Below, in pieces: positions 46,505-55,800 of a DNA stretch of 64,000 bases. Made by a program: the position numbers and the translations under genes. Source of the stretch: Methanosarcina barkeri MS (GTDB lineage: Archaea > Halobacteriota > Methanosarcinia > Methanosarcinales > Methanosarcinaceae); assembly GCF_000970025.1 (NCBI RefSeq), contig NZ_CP009528.1, positions 2,281,168 through 2,345,167 on the forward strand. Direction: 5' to 3'. Every line of letters starts with the position of its first letter. Within the stretch, counting starts at the first letter, position 1. Below the pieces are notes generated by a model that saw only the letters and a list, made by a program, of their open reading frames with translations, was not told the origin of the DNA and searched no databases.

Positions 46505-46633
46505 CAAATTATTTTTTCGGAATCAGATTATTTTCAGGGGTAGTTTTTTATTGAGATCAACTCCAGCTTATTTAAACGAGCTTTCTATTCTCAAAATAAA
46601 AATCAATTGACCTCAAAATCGCCTAAAGTAAGT

Positions 46634-47012
46634 TCATTCAAAATAGTTTATATCAAGTTTCTTTTCCGGTCTTCCGTAATGGCTTTCATACACCTCGTAT
46701 TCTCCGCTTTTTCTGTCAAAAACGAACCGATAAACCGTATAGAAATAAGGCAATTTGTCAACATACGGATTTCTGGCGTCGCTCAGAATTACAGTTACGA
46801 GTCCTTTTTCTTCAGAACCTTTTTCTTCAGAAACCGAATATACAGGATAATCAATTGCCTGGGGGACTGAGGCACTGTAAAGTTTTCCTACCCTTTCGGC
46901 ATAGGCCTGAGCGTCAGGGACCTCTCTTGTTACTACTTTTTCAACGTAAAAGCTTTTTTTGATTCCTGACCAGTAGCTGACTTCCAGAAGCTTATGATAA
47001 GTATCACTATAC
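46634..47012 (-). pseudogene. C-terminal fragment of a YdjM-like paralog, cut by IS
   Basis: About 125 codons paralogous to the last third of the protein at 44229-45281: HKLLEVSYWSGIKKSFYVEK, DAQAYAERVGKLYSASVPQAIDYPVYSVSEE, YTVYRFVFDRKSGEY and final NYFE. It has no N-terminal domain: the insertion sequence begins at 47013, and the missing part is not found beyond it. Confidence 0.8.
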
Positions 47013-47827
47013 GAGCCTATCCCAAAAGTAATATTATGCTGAATTATAAATCTACTTTTATATCCTTTCGTGAAATCGATGACGTTCTATGGAACTCCAT
47101 AGTACCTTATCTTCCTCTACGGAAAACACATACAGGAAGGCCACGTGCAAATATGAGGAAGTTAATGAATGGTATTTTTTACGTTGTTCTGACTGGTTGT
47201 ACGTGGAAAGACGTTCACAGGAGATATGGATCTAAGTCAACAGTTCATAGATTTCCTCTATATCTGTGTGAACATTGTATTTATCTGAAGATTTTCAATG
47301 GGCTTTTAAACAAAGGTTATGACTTGAAGAAAATAGATCTTTCTCATTGCTTTACTGATACAAAGGATATTCCGGCTAAAAAAGGGGAAATATCGGCTAC
47401 TATGGACACAAAAAAATAAAAGGAATAAAAATAAGCGTTTTAGTAGACTTACAGGTTTTACATCTCTCGATTATCATTGTTCCTGCAAATAAAAATGATT
47501 CTACACTTTATATACCTACAAACAGGCCTTCCAAAGTAACAGCTGATGCAATGTGTGATACAGCTAAAATTAGAAAATATAACAGGAAAAGAGGAATAAA
47601 GTCTAATATACCAGTAAATAAAAGAAATCGGAAGAATAAAAAGAGAGGAAGATCAATAAAGGTAGATCAGGAAGAATACAAAAAGAAAAGCATAGTAGAA
47701 AGTTTCTTTAGTTGGATATAGTCATGCAAGAAAGTATTTCCGAGATATGAAATTAAAGAGACATCATATTTAGGAGTTGTAATGGTAGCAGTAATAATTA
47801 GAGTAAATGAGCTTTTGGGATAAGCTC
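47013..47827 (+). mobile_element. IS5-type insertion sequence (815 bp), transposase in two frames
   Basis: Ends GAGCCTATCCCAAAAGT and its partner GAGCTTATCCCAAAAG. ORF A (about 47034-47419) reads VLWNSIVPYLPLRKTHTGRPR...TGCTWKDVHRRYGSKSTVHR; a -1 shift on the A6 run at 47378-47383 joins IPAKK to RGNIGYYGHKKIKGIKISVLVD in ORF B, as in other two-frame IS5 elements. ORF B meets TAG at about 47718 where relatives have Lys, then continues to RVNELLG. So the frameshift may be programmed but the TAG suggests the copy is dead or amber-read. Confidence 0.85.
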
Positions 47828-47888
47828 AATAAGTAATTTTCTTATATCTGTACAAAATGATTATGTATATTTTCCGGATGTTGTTAAA

Positions 47889-48386
47889 ATGAATTTTGAA
47901 TTGAAAAAGTGGAAAAAAACCGATGTTGAAAACTTTTTCAAGTATTCCCACAATACAAAAATTACAAAAAACATGAGAGATTCTTTTCCCTCCACTTTAG
48001 ATAACTGCAGAAAAACTGTAGAAAGCTTTAGCTGTAACGATGAAACACAACAGTGCTGCAGAGCAATTGTTGTGAACGGAGAAATTGCAGGGTGCATTGC
48101 ATTATTCCTTAAAAGCGGTGTTTATTGTAAGAATGCAGAAATTGCATACTGGCTTGGTGAACCTTTTTGGGGCAGGGGAATAATGAGCAAATCAATAAAA
48201 CAGCTTTGTCGGACAGCTTTTGAACAGTATGATATTGTCCGGATATTTGCAGAGCCTTATGCACAAAATATCGGCTCAAGAAAAGCTCTTGAAAAAGCCG
48301 GATTTGTTTTAGAGGGCATAATGAAGAAAGATGTCTATAAAAATGGTAATTTTTTTGATTATTGTATGTATGCTCTCGTGAAATAA
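47889..48386 (+). CDS. GNAT acetyltransferase, RimJ/RimL type
   Basis: 165 residues. GNAT fold with IVVNGEIAGCIALF, the acetyl-CoA loop WLGEPFWGRGIMSKSIKQL (G-x-G), and the RimJ/RimL ending YAQNIGSRKALEKAGFVLEGIMKKDVYKNGNFFDYCMYALV. Probably acetylates a protein N-terminus or a small amine. ATG 47889 begins the fold; no strong ribosome site. Not a paralog of the RimI-like pair at 18-20 kb. Confidence 0.9.
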   Translation: MNFELKKWKKTDVENFFKYSHNTKITKNMRDSFPSTLDNCRKTVESFSCNDETQQCCRAIVVNGEIAGCIALFLKSGVYCKNAEIAYWLGEPFWGRGIMSKSIKQLCRTAFEQYDIVRIFAEPYAQNIGSRKALEKAGFVLEGIMKKDVYKNGNFFDYCMYALVK

Positions 48387-48504
48387 CTTGTGAAATCACT
48401 TCTGACTTATCAATGGTACAAACATTCTCAAATCCGAATTATAGAGAAACTTTAATTTCTAATTGATCAACAACTCAAGTGTTCTTCGAAAGAATTGAGT
48501 ATGC

Positions 48505-48996
48505 TCATAATTCACGGTTATGCTTTTTTTCGTTTCCTAATCGAATGGTCCGTACGATGAAGAATATTACTGTGCCAAATATGATTATCATAAAAATAGG
48601 TAAAAAAATGATTGACAAAGGCTGCGCAGTTACTGTATGATAATTCAGGTAAAAGAACATAGCTAAGATCTCAACTTTCATGAATATAATTAGATTCTTT
48701 GTACTGAGGTACACAGCTTCTTTGTTTTCATCTGTTATTTGAACAGGAACATTCCAAATCTGTGGAAAAAAAGATACTACAGTCATGAAAATATAAAGCA
48801 AAATACTTATGGTTGGTAAAATAAGGGTTTGATATTTACTTCCCCAGCTATCGATTTCACCCAGTGCATTATAGTGCATAGGAACTTGTTGAGGAATTTG
48901 ATCCCACTGTGTGTAAATAAAAACGATCATCCCGACTAAAAATAGAAGTCCTATAATTTCCAAAGCAAGTTGGAGTTTAGTATACTTCAATTTCAT
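48505..48996 (-). CDS. DUF1648 membrane protein (SdpI-related)
   Basis: 163 residues from ATG 48996, which has AGGGAG 9 bp upstream; the open frame to 49062 lacks one. Four membrane helices. The extracytoplasmic loop QIPQQVPMHYNALGEIDSWGSK is the DUF1648 signature seen in SdpI-like immunity proteins and sporulation-related membrane proteins. Function not known here. Confidence 0.82.
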   Translation of the reverse strand: MKLKYTKLQLALEIIGLLFLVGMIVFIYTQWDQIPQQVPMHYNALGEIDSWGSKYQTLILPTISILLYIFMTVVSFFPQIWNVPVQITDENKEAVYLSTKNLIIFMKVEILAMFFYLNYHTVTAQPLSIIFLPIFMIIIFGTVIFFIVRTIRLGNEKKHNREL

Positions 48997-49233
48997 AGTG
49001 AGATTCTCCCTAATAAATAAAACACAAGCTTCTATTGCTTGTATTATCTGTCTTTGGCACATGTCCTATTTTTAGTAAAAGGGAACAAACTCTTCAATTG
49101 TACAAAATATATAGGCAGCATATAGCGCTAATGTACTTATAACTTACTTCTACAAGAAGCTAAAAATGGAAGAAGAGATTGTTTTAGATCTCCTATTCAA
49201 TAGTCCCTTCTTAAGTATCTTCACTGTGGTCTC

Positions 49234-49729
49234 TTAAATATGTGACCATCTTGCAAAGTACAGCATTCCTTCTTCGTACACACCAGTGATATTTACTATG
49301 GCAACATTTTAGCATCAAATGATGTGTCTATGAACTGATTATTTCCTCTGTATATTCCCACATGAGTGGCAAGCCAGTATATTCTACCGTTCTGGGGAAC
49401 GTCTTTTTGCCAGAAGATCACATCTCTGGGAGATGGAGAGCTTGTATTTACATAATCTGTATTATTTTTCATATCAGGTACTTTCTGGAAAAATATATCT
49501 TTGGCGCCTACCTAGCTGTATACTTGACATACTAAGTGAGAACAGTCAATGGCAGTTGTATTATTGCCCCCATGTACGGATTTAACTCCAAGTCAGTTGT
49601 TTGCGGCTTCTACTGTTGCGTTTTCTGAGGTTCCGATAGGAGCTGCTACTCTAGGGGGTATGAATGCTATTAAAATAGCCAGAAGGAATGGGACTATTAA
49701 TCTTTCTTTACTTCTCTTCTTCTCTTCAT
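49234..49729 (-). pseudogene. Secreted NlpC/P60-type peptidase, decayed
   Basis: Signal-like start (LIVPFLLAILIAFIPPRVAA), then the NlpC/P60 core TTAIDCSHLVCQVYS with the catalytic Cys and ATHVGIYRGNNQFIDTS with the catalytic His. Damaged by a frame change near the start, TGA in place of Trp (NN*LG), TAG after VYS, and a frame change near the end that recovers VNITGVYEEGMLYFARW. It would have cleaved a cell-wall or pseudomurein-type peptide. Confidence 0.75.
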
Positions 49730-49756
49730 TTTTTTCTTATCAATATCCGTGTTTTT

Positions 49757-49846
49757 ACTGGTGTCAAGTAATCATCAAGGATTCAATAATTCCAAATAAT
49801 TGTAATCGATTTTATGCGACATTTTGTTGTCGACTCGACGTTGGCC
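49757..49846. mobile_element. MITE, IS630-type ends, copy 2 (about 90 bp, inverted)
   Basis: Reverse complement aligns with 8250-8341 through CGAGTC(A/G)A...AAAATGT...ATAAAATCGATT(A/G)CAATTATT...TTGAATCCTTGATGATT. One terminus is more decayed. It sits between the dead NlpC/P60 gene and a truncated transposase. Confidence 0.7.
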
Positions 49847-49876
49847 TAATTATTGTAAAGGCTTGTTTATTATACC

Positions 49877-50674
49877 TTAAAATAAATTTATTTTCACAAC
49901 AGCATCAAGATCTTTTCCAGAAAGTTGTTTAATGCATTCACTAACAGTTTTTCCAGCGAACTCCTTGCTTTTTGTCTTAGAAAGTCTCTCTTCAACAGAA
50001 ACAAGAATAGGATCCATATTTTTCCGTATTCTTGAAACAAAATATCCCCCATTTTCCTCAACCCTTGCAAACATCTGAGTTTTGTAAAAACCAAGATCAA
50101 CAAGCAGAATACGGGCTTTGATCCAGGGACCTATTTTTAATGTCTTTATCTCAGCTGTTTTTTCAGAATACAGGGCAACTGTTTTAGGTCCGTTAGCAAC
50201 TGCACTTACCATAACTCCAACTTTTATTCCTGCAGCTACTGTTCTTGATCTTGCTGCAGGAAATTTGTCTGCTAACGAGGAATGGAGACGAACAATTGTG
50301 CTATCCTGAATGACAACATCTTGGAAGGTTTCGAGTTTCTTGCTAAGTTTCCTACCAGGTTCTTTTGCAAGCTCTTCCATGCCATGAATTACACACTGGT
50401 GAAGAAACTCAACAAGTTCTGGAGTGAAACGATAGTACCAGCTGCTATCACTTATGTTTTTTCGTGACTCAGTTTCATATTCTTGTTTTAAACTGGCAAG
50501 TGTACGCTGCAAGCGGACACCAAAACCGAGAGTTAAAACCCAAAAGATAATGACAGGGTAAATTTTACGTTCACGTACTATAAGACCAGTTTCTTTGGCA
50601 GTTTGCCTTAACCACTCTTCGAGAAACATTTCCCGAAGAGAGTCTTCAAGAGTAGGTGGGGGACGAGGAGACAT
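49877..50674 (-). pseudogene. IS4-like transposase, C-terminally truncated
   Basis: 265 codons from ATG 50674 (MSPRPPPTLEDSL). N-terminal helical part, then QDSTIVRLHSSLADKFPAARSR (first Asp), AAGIKVGVMVSAVANGPKTVALYSEKTAE and LLVDLGFYKTQMFARVEENGGYFVSRIRKN (second Asp). The terminal third with the catalytic Glu is missing, as IS4-type enzymes are about 400 residues. The open frame upstream to 50758 lies outside the conserved part. Confidence 0.75.
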
Positions 50675-50995
50675 AGATACAGAGATATTTAGATTACTAA
50701 TATAAAAAAACACATACAAGAGAAGGAATTTAATGCTTAACCGATGACGTATGAGCAACTATGTGGTGTATTCAGAAATCAAAAACGATATCATTCAATT
50801 TTCACCAAATGCCACTAAAAAGCAAAATTATTTGCATCTGTTGTAATCGTACTATCAGGAAAAATATTGATTTTCAAAAAAATACTGCGGAATGTGGATT
50901 CTATATTCGTTTTTATTCAAATAGCGAGACGGCCAACTATTTATATCCAGCCGGATAAAATCTCTTTAAAGGTAAATTTCAGGAGGTTTTTAGAC

Positions 50996-52045
50996 ATGGA
51001 GATTGATGCTGTAGACGAGCTGGTTTTTAGTGTAATCGAACAGGTTGCAGCTGATAACTGTGACTTTGATAAGGTCATTGAGTTTGTCGTTTCCTTCTCA
51101 GATGAGCATTCGCTTTCCCAGGAAATCTTACTGAAACTTTCATCTATTTTTAACAAAGATGCAATGTACAGGGAGAAATATGTAATTATCAGGGCCTGTG
51201 CTTCGCTCTTCTCAGGCAAAGCCCGGGAAGACGCCCTTATGGAAGCAGGAAAAACAGCTTTTCTACTAGGACTTGATGAACTTGCTGTACGGGAATTCAA
51301 AGAAATACTCCAGCAGAACTCCCAAAATGTCGAAGCACTTTGCGGGTATGGAGCAGTTCTGGCGACGGAAGGAAAAAACGAGGCTGCACGGGTTCAATAC
51401 GAAAAGGCCCTGGGATTCAATCCTTTCCATGTAGATACGCTTTGCAATTACGGCTGCCTGCTTTACGGGCTCAACAAAATGGATGAGGCCGAAGAAGTAT
51501 ATAGCCGAGCTTTGATTCTTGACCGGGATAATGTGAGCGCACACTGCGGGTATGGGATTCTACTTTCTAAACGCGGGCAAAAGACCAAAGCAAGTTACTA
51601 CTATACTCGAGCTCTTGAGCTTGATCCTGGTCATGTGGAATCCAATTTTCGTTATGCTCGTCTCCTTGAAGAAAAAGGAGAACCCCTTGATGCCGAGAAA
51701 CATTACATAGTAGCCCTCAAAGCCGATCCTGATGATCCGCGCCCGCACCTTTTCTATGCCCGTTTGCTTGCAGAGAACGGGTTTATTCACGGGGCAAGGG
51801 TGCATTTCAGGTGTGCTCTCAAACTGATTCCTGAGGATGTTGAAGTTCATTGTGAGTACGCCAGGCTGCTTGCCAGATTTGGACACAGACATGAAGCTGA
51901 GGTACAGTACAAAAAAGCCCTCGAGCTTGATCCCAGACATTTCGGGACTCTGAACGGTTACGCAGAGTTGCTAAAAGAAAAAGGGCAGTATGCAGCCGCC
52001 GAAGAAATTTACAGGCAGGCTGAGTTCTCTAAACGGAGTGCCTGA
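50996..52045 (+). CDS. Tetratricopeptide-repeat protein
   Basis: 349 residues from ATG 50996, which has AGGAGG 9 bp upstream; the open frame upstream is not coding. After an N-terminal helical region, eight or more 34-residue TPRs run to the end, e.g. VEALCGYGAVLATEGKNEAA, VDTLCNYGCLLYGLNKMDEA and FGTLNGYAELLKEKGQYAAA. Cytosolic protein-interaction scaffold. Repeats here have an unusual shared phrase (H/L)CxYGxLL in the first helix. Partner unknown; the next gene is convergent. Confidence 0.9.
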   Translation: MEIDAVDELVFSVIEQVAADNCDFDKVIEFVVSFSDEHSLSQEILLKLSSIFNKDAMYREKYVIIRACASLFSGKAREDALMEAGKTAFLLGLDELAVREFKEILQQNSQNVEALCGYGAVLATEGKNEAARVQYEKALGFNPFHVDTLCNYGCLLYGLNKMDEAEEVYSRALILDRDNVSAHCGYGILLSKRGQKTKASYYYTRALELDPGHVESNFRYARLLEEKGEPLDAEKHYIVALKADPDDPRPHLFYARLLAENGFIHGARVHFRCALKLIPEDVEVHCEYARLLARFGHRHEAEVQYKKALELDPRHFGTLNGYAELLKEKGQYAAAEEIYRQAEFSKRSA

Positions 52046-52067
52046 TTAAGGAATGCCTAATAAACGA

Positions 52068-52793
52068 TTAATATAGCCTGATCGGTTCAATTCCCATTTT
52101 TTCCATCAGGCAGGCAGGGATATCGAGTACATTCAGGGCCGAATCTATAACAATTCCATCGGAAGTTGCCAAAACTATTTTTTTTTCTGGATTTCCTCCT
52201 TCCGTTTTCAGTTCAAAGTCTGCGATTTTTGAGGTTCTTGCCTCGCCTGAAATTCCGTATTCTTTCATTTTGTGGCGGATGAAACCTGCAAGCTCTCCGC
52301 TCCGGCTGATCTGGGCGTCAAGGAGAAAAATGACTGATTTTGGACCTGTCTCGGAAAGAAACTTGAGGACTGCATTGAGAGCTTCCTCTATATCTTCGGC
52401 CTGTTTTGCTTTGCTAAAATAGTAGCGGGTATCTCTTATGTACCCGTCATCACAGAACCACATAGGTTCTTTTTTTATCAGGCTGTCCACACTCAGCAGG
52501 ACATTGTACCCGTCAAGAAGGAGATCCCTATCTTTTATGCCGGTACATGCCACTTTTTTATTTATTCTGGAAACTATCCTGTCCGGGGGCATGATTACTC
52601 TTGTGAGAATGTATCGTTCTTCAAGGCTGAGCTGGAAGTGGTCAGCTACGAAACGGATGGTCGAAAACTTTGAATAGCCCCACCGGAGTATGCTCCGGAT
52701 ATCCCGTGCAGGTTTGAGTAATTTTTCTTTGAGTAATTCCTCTTTCAGACAGGAGCCGGAAAGATCGGCTGAACTTGCATGCGTATCTCTCAT
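52068..52793 (-). CDS. DUF434/DUF5616 protein, PIN-like
   Basis: 241 residues from ATG 52793 (GGAG 9 bp upstream); the open frame to 52934 includes no ribosome site. N-terminal helices (LKPARDIRSILRWGYSKFSTIRFVADHFQLSLEERYIL), then DRDLLLDGYNVLLSVDSLIKKEPMWFCDDGYIRDTRYYF and SVIFLLDAQISRSGELAGFI with conserved Asp residues as in PIN-type nucleases, and VLATSDGIVIDSA. Nuclease activity is a hypothesis. Divergently arranged to alanine dehydrogenase with about 200 bp between. Confidence 0.8.
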   Translation of the reverse strand: MRDTHASSADLSGSCLKEELLKEKLLKPARDIRSILRWGYSKFSTIRFVADHFQLSLEERYILTRVIMPPDRIVSRINKKVACTGIKDRDLLLDGYNVLLSVDSLIKKEPMWFCDDGYIRDTRYYFSKAKQAEDIEEALNAVLKFLSETGPKSVIFLLDAQISRSGELAGFIRHKMKEYGISGEARTSKIADFELKTEGGNPEKKIVLATSDGIVIDSALNVLDIPACLMEKMGIEPIRLY

Positions 52794-52990
52794 TAATGGT
52801 TTCTCCTTTTGGGAAGGGAGTTCTTTAAATGAGTGAAGATATATGTTATATATACATATTTGCGGAAATAAAAATAATAATGTGATCTCAGACCATCGGT
52901 TTGCCTCTTTGGTTTTTATTTCAGTTCTGTTCAATTTTATCTTGGTTTTCAGCTGTGAGCCAGCTCACGGTTCCGGCTGGAGGGTTTATT

Positions 52991-53971
52991 ATGGAAATAT
53001 TATGGCTGGCTCAGGAAGAAGTAACAAGTGTTATAGATATGAGTTCTGACATGCAGGTTGTAGAACGGGCTTTTAGGCAGCATGGGCTGGGCAGGGTTCA
53101 GATGCCTCCCAAGTCCTACCTTTACTATACGGCGTATAACGGGGATCTGCGGACAATGCCTGCATATCTTGAAGAGGAGAATATTACTGGGGTGAAAATT
53201 GTAAATGTCCATCCTGGAAACCCGGATCGTGGGCTTCCCACGGTAATGGCACTTATTGTCCTTATTTCTCCGGAAACAGGCGCTCCTGTGGCAATTATGG
53301 ACGGAACCTACCTGACTGATATCCGGACAGGAGCTGCAGGAGGAATTGCTGCAAAATACCTTGCAAGAAAAGATTCAAAGGTTATAGGCCTTGTTGGTGC
53401 CGGAAATCAGGCAAAAACCCAGTTAAAAGCTCTCTGCGAGGTTTTTGAGCCAGAACTGGTAAGGGTTACTTCCAGGACAAAGGAGAGCTCTGAACAATTT
53501 ATCCGGGAAATGGCAGATATTACTCCCTGTGAAATCCGTTACGAAGAAAACATTAAGAAGGTCTGTGACTGCGATATCCTTGTTACGACCACTCCTACCA
53601 GAAAACCTATCGTAAAGGCACAATGGATCAAAGAAGGCACTCACATTAACGCGATAGGGGCTGATGCAGTAGGAAAAGAAGAACTTGACCCTGAACTTTT
53701 AATCAGGTCCAAGATAATTGTGGATGATGTTATCCAGGCCCTTCATTCCGGAGAAGTAAACGTTCCTCTCTCCAAGCACTACATCTCGGAAAATGATATT
53801 CATGCTGAGCTCGGTGAAGTAATCGTTGGCCTGAAACCAGGCAGGACAAGTGATGAAGAAATTACGATCTTCGATTCAACAGGTCTTGCCATTCAGGATG
53901 TTGCAAGCGCGCACCTTGTTTATGAGAGAGCTGTCAGTAAAGGGCTCGGCAAGCATGTTCTTATGTTCTAA
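52991..53971 (+). CDS. Alanine dehydrogenase, ornithine-cyclodeaminase family
   Basis: 326 residues. mu-crystallin/OCD fold: substrate part QMPPKSYLYY and GVKIVNVHPGNPDRGLPTV, conserved DGTYLTDIRTGAAGGIAAKYLARKD, and NAD-binding GLVGAGNQAKTQL (about 134-146). Relatives in Archaeoglobus and Methanosarcina oxidise alanine to pyruvate reversibly, so this name is preferred over ornithine cyclodeaminase. The start is ATG 52991 with GGAGGG 6 bp upstream rather than the frame's upstream Met at 52901. No operon partner. Confidence 0.88.
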   Translation: MEILWLAQEEVTSVIDMSSDMQVVERAFRQHGLGRVQMPPKSYLYYTAYNGDLRTMPAYLEEENITGVKIVNVHPGNPDRGLPTVMALIVLISPETGAPVAIMDGTYLTDIRTGAAGGIAAKYLARKDSKVIGLVGAGNQAKTQLKALCEVFEPELVRVTSRTKESSEQFIREMADITPCEIRYEENIKKVCDCDILVTTTPTRKPIVKAQWIKEGTHINAIGADAVGKEELDPELLIRSKIIVDDVIQALHSGEVNVPLSKHYISENDIHAELGEVIVGLKPGRTSDEEITIFDSTGLAIQDVASAHLVYERAVSKGLGKHVLMF

Positions 53972-54045
53972 CCCCCGAGTTCCGTCACCCGAGTTCCGTC
54001 ACCCGAGTTCCGTCTCGGGAGGACGGTTCCGTTTCGCTCATTTCG
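53972..54045. repeat. 14-bp tandem repeat and GC-rich hairpin behind alanine dehydrogenase
   Basis: CCCGAGTTCCGTCA occurs three times from 53976, the last running into CGTCTCGGGAGGACG. Inverted GC-rich strings there could terminate transcription. Confidence 0.6.
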
Positions 54046-54144
54046 TTCGCTCAAGCGGGGCAATTTCTAGAGATATGCACGAATTTTAGGGAGAACTATC
54101 CAAGTTGCACTTTGGGTCACATGATATAGTTTTTTTAAGAAAGG

Positions 54145-54298
54145 GTTGATCGCAAGTCTTTTCAAAAAACTGCTTGCCTGCAAGCCTTTTAAAAAAGGCT
54201 TGAGTGAAAACCCCGTAACGTTTGGGTTTGAAAACCTTATCCATAAACTCTATCCTGCGTGATCGCAAACCTTTTTAAAAAAGGCTTGACCGAAAACA
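54145..54298. repeat. Palindromic repeats AAGCCTTTTTAAAAAAGGCTTG
   Basis: Three imperfect copies of (G)CAAGCCTTTT(T)AAAAAAGGCTTGA(C/G)(C/T)GAAAAC, at about 54149-54175, 54180-54210 and 54259-54297. Each is a near-perfect hairpin of about 10 bp stem with a conserved 3' tail GAAAAC. Confidence 0.7.
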
Positions 54299-54484
54299 TG
54301 ACAATTTTTGATTTTATTCGAATACCCAGCTAGCTTGCGGCGGAGATGGAAAACTTCCTCGGTAACCGTTAATGGTAAATAATTTCTGGATACAAAAAGT
54401 AAATCTTGGTTTTAAGATTTGCATCTGCATTTAGGATACGTATATATAATGTTCAGCGGCATGACCTTTTGAATAGGTTCTAAG

Positions 54485-54655
54485 ATATCCTCTTCAAATT
54501 GAGTGGAAATCCCTCAATTTCAATTTTCACTCAATGAACTTTTTTCTCTGATAAGTTGAGCCAGAGATGGCATCTCAAATGTATCTCCGACTCTATCACA
54601 TATGTACGGATATGCACTTATTTCCAGTTTCTTTGCTGTCTGATTAATCATTAAT
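54485..54655 (-). pseudogene. IS66-like transposase terminal relic
   Basis: Minus-strand frame QTAKKLEISAYPYICDRVGDTFEMPSLAQLIREKSSLSEN then stop, followed by CACTCAATTTGAAGAGGATAT, the same element terminus as at 27458-27473. It preserves the C-terminal reading that is frame-broken in that other relic. Confidence 0.65.
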
Positions 54656-54747
54656 TTTTCAAAAAGTCAGATCACATTGAGTAATTTTATAGCATACACG
54701 AATCCAGTGTATTTCAATAAAATTGTACTCAACAGGCACTTAGCAAT

Positions 54748-54888
54748 AGAAAGAAATACACACAATTTGAGTTATTCCGAAAACATAAATTCAAGGGAAA
54801 AGAGTTATTAAAACAATATGTAACAGAAGATGTCGATCTATTTGAAAATAAATATAGAAAACTAACAAATCAACTTTATCAAGAATGA
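54748..54888 (+). pseudogene. Unidentified C-terminal gene fragment
   Basis: In-frame text RKKYTQFELFRKHKFKGKELLKQYVTEDVDLFENKYRKLTNQLYQE ends in a stop. Basic and helical, no start codon. Perhaps a transposase tail; not recognised. Confidence 0.35.
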
Positions 54889-55099
54889 TGTTTATCTCTA
54901 TGCATAAAAAATTGCTATCTCTTAAGGTTTTAATTTAACTTACATTTCACAATATTTTTCAAATCAATATTTTTTCACGTTAGCTCATATAAAATATCTT
55001 CAAATAACAGATAGTCAAATTGGAACTTGGAAAAATTAAATATTATCAGTAACTCGTATAAAGGGTAATATGCAGCTTTACTTTTATAGCTGCATTTTC

Positions 55100-55469
55100 A
55101 TAAAACAAACGTAGGCTGAGAGGGTAGTTTTTGTAACTTACAGCATTGTCTGGCTTGAATAGACTATCACCCTACACTCCTACGGCTCTCCGGCAATTTA
55201 ACATGTTACAGCTCTGCAACTGCAGAATCTGGCAATTTTCTACGAGCTTACGATCTGTAGAGAGCAGAGGGATATTTGGTTCTCGGCCTATAAATTAGTG
55301 TTGTGGGGGCTCGGAGAAGTGTATTTGAATGTCGGAATTGATGTTGCTAAGAATGTGCATGAAGCCTGTATACTGACTGAAAGTGGAGAACAAATTGGAA
55401 ACTTTATTCAAATTAAGAATTCAAAAAGCAGCGTTCAGAAGTTCAGGGTACATTTAGCGGCGCTCCTTT
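55100..55469 (+). pseudogene. IS110-like transposase N-terminal relic
   Basis: From about 55315, YLNVGIDVAKNVHEACILTESGEQIGNFIQIKNSKSSVQKF is the start of the DEDD domain of IS110 transposases (GIDVAK block with the first Asp). The frame then runs into an unrelated MITE at 55470. The upstream 200 bp carry inverted GC-rich strings that may be the IS110 left end. Confidence 0.7.
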
Positions 55470-55606
55470 GGATAGTGTGCCAATTTTTCTGTAAAATCAT
55501 AAATATCAAAAAGTTATGGAGTAGAAAATTCCATATCGGAAGATCAATTATCTACATAGTACGTAAAAACTTGAATTCAAATTTACAGAAGATTAGGCAC
55601 ACTGCC
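55470..55606. mobile_element. MITE with GGATAGTGTGCC ends (137 bp)
   Basis: Left end GGATAGTGTGCCAATTTTTC (continuing to TGTAAA) and right end, as reverse complement, GGCAGTGTGCCTAATCTTCTG (continuing TAAA). Interior AT-rich without genes. It interrupts the IS110-type frame. Confidence 0.75.
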
Positions 55607-55632
55607 TAAGAAGGCTTCACCGATATTAGTGG

Positions 55633-55800
55633 TTAATCTGCTGAGAAAAAAGTAAGAGCCGTAATAGCGAAACCAAATGTTGTAATTGTCAGGGTTATCA
55701 GCGAATAAAACCTATCCAGAACTTTGCTTTGTTCATCGAATAGATCTTTTTCGATGTTTCTTTGTATGGATTGGATTTCATCCTCTACCTTTTTATCCCG
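55633..55800 (-). pseudogene. Membrane-protein C-terminal relic
   Basis: Minus-strand frame KVEDEIQSIQRNIEKDLFDEQSK VLDRFY followed by one hydrophobic helix (LITLTITTFGFAITALTFF) and stop. A TGA precedes it in frame and no start exists; an ATG with good ribosome site lies in another frame just upstream, so a frameshift is likely. Confidence 0.35.

Noticed and set aside
49549-49932. 127-codon plus-strand frame
   Set aside because: Antisense to the NlpC/P60 relic and running through a MITE.
54145-54298. Palindromic repeats considered as CRISPR repeats
   Set aside because: Only three irregularly spaced copies, low complexity, no leader or cas genes.
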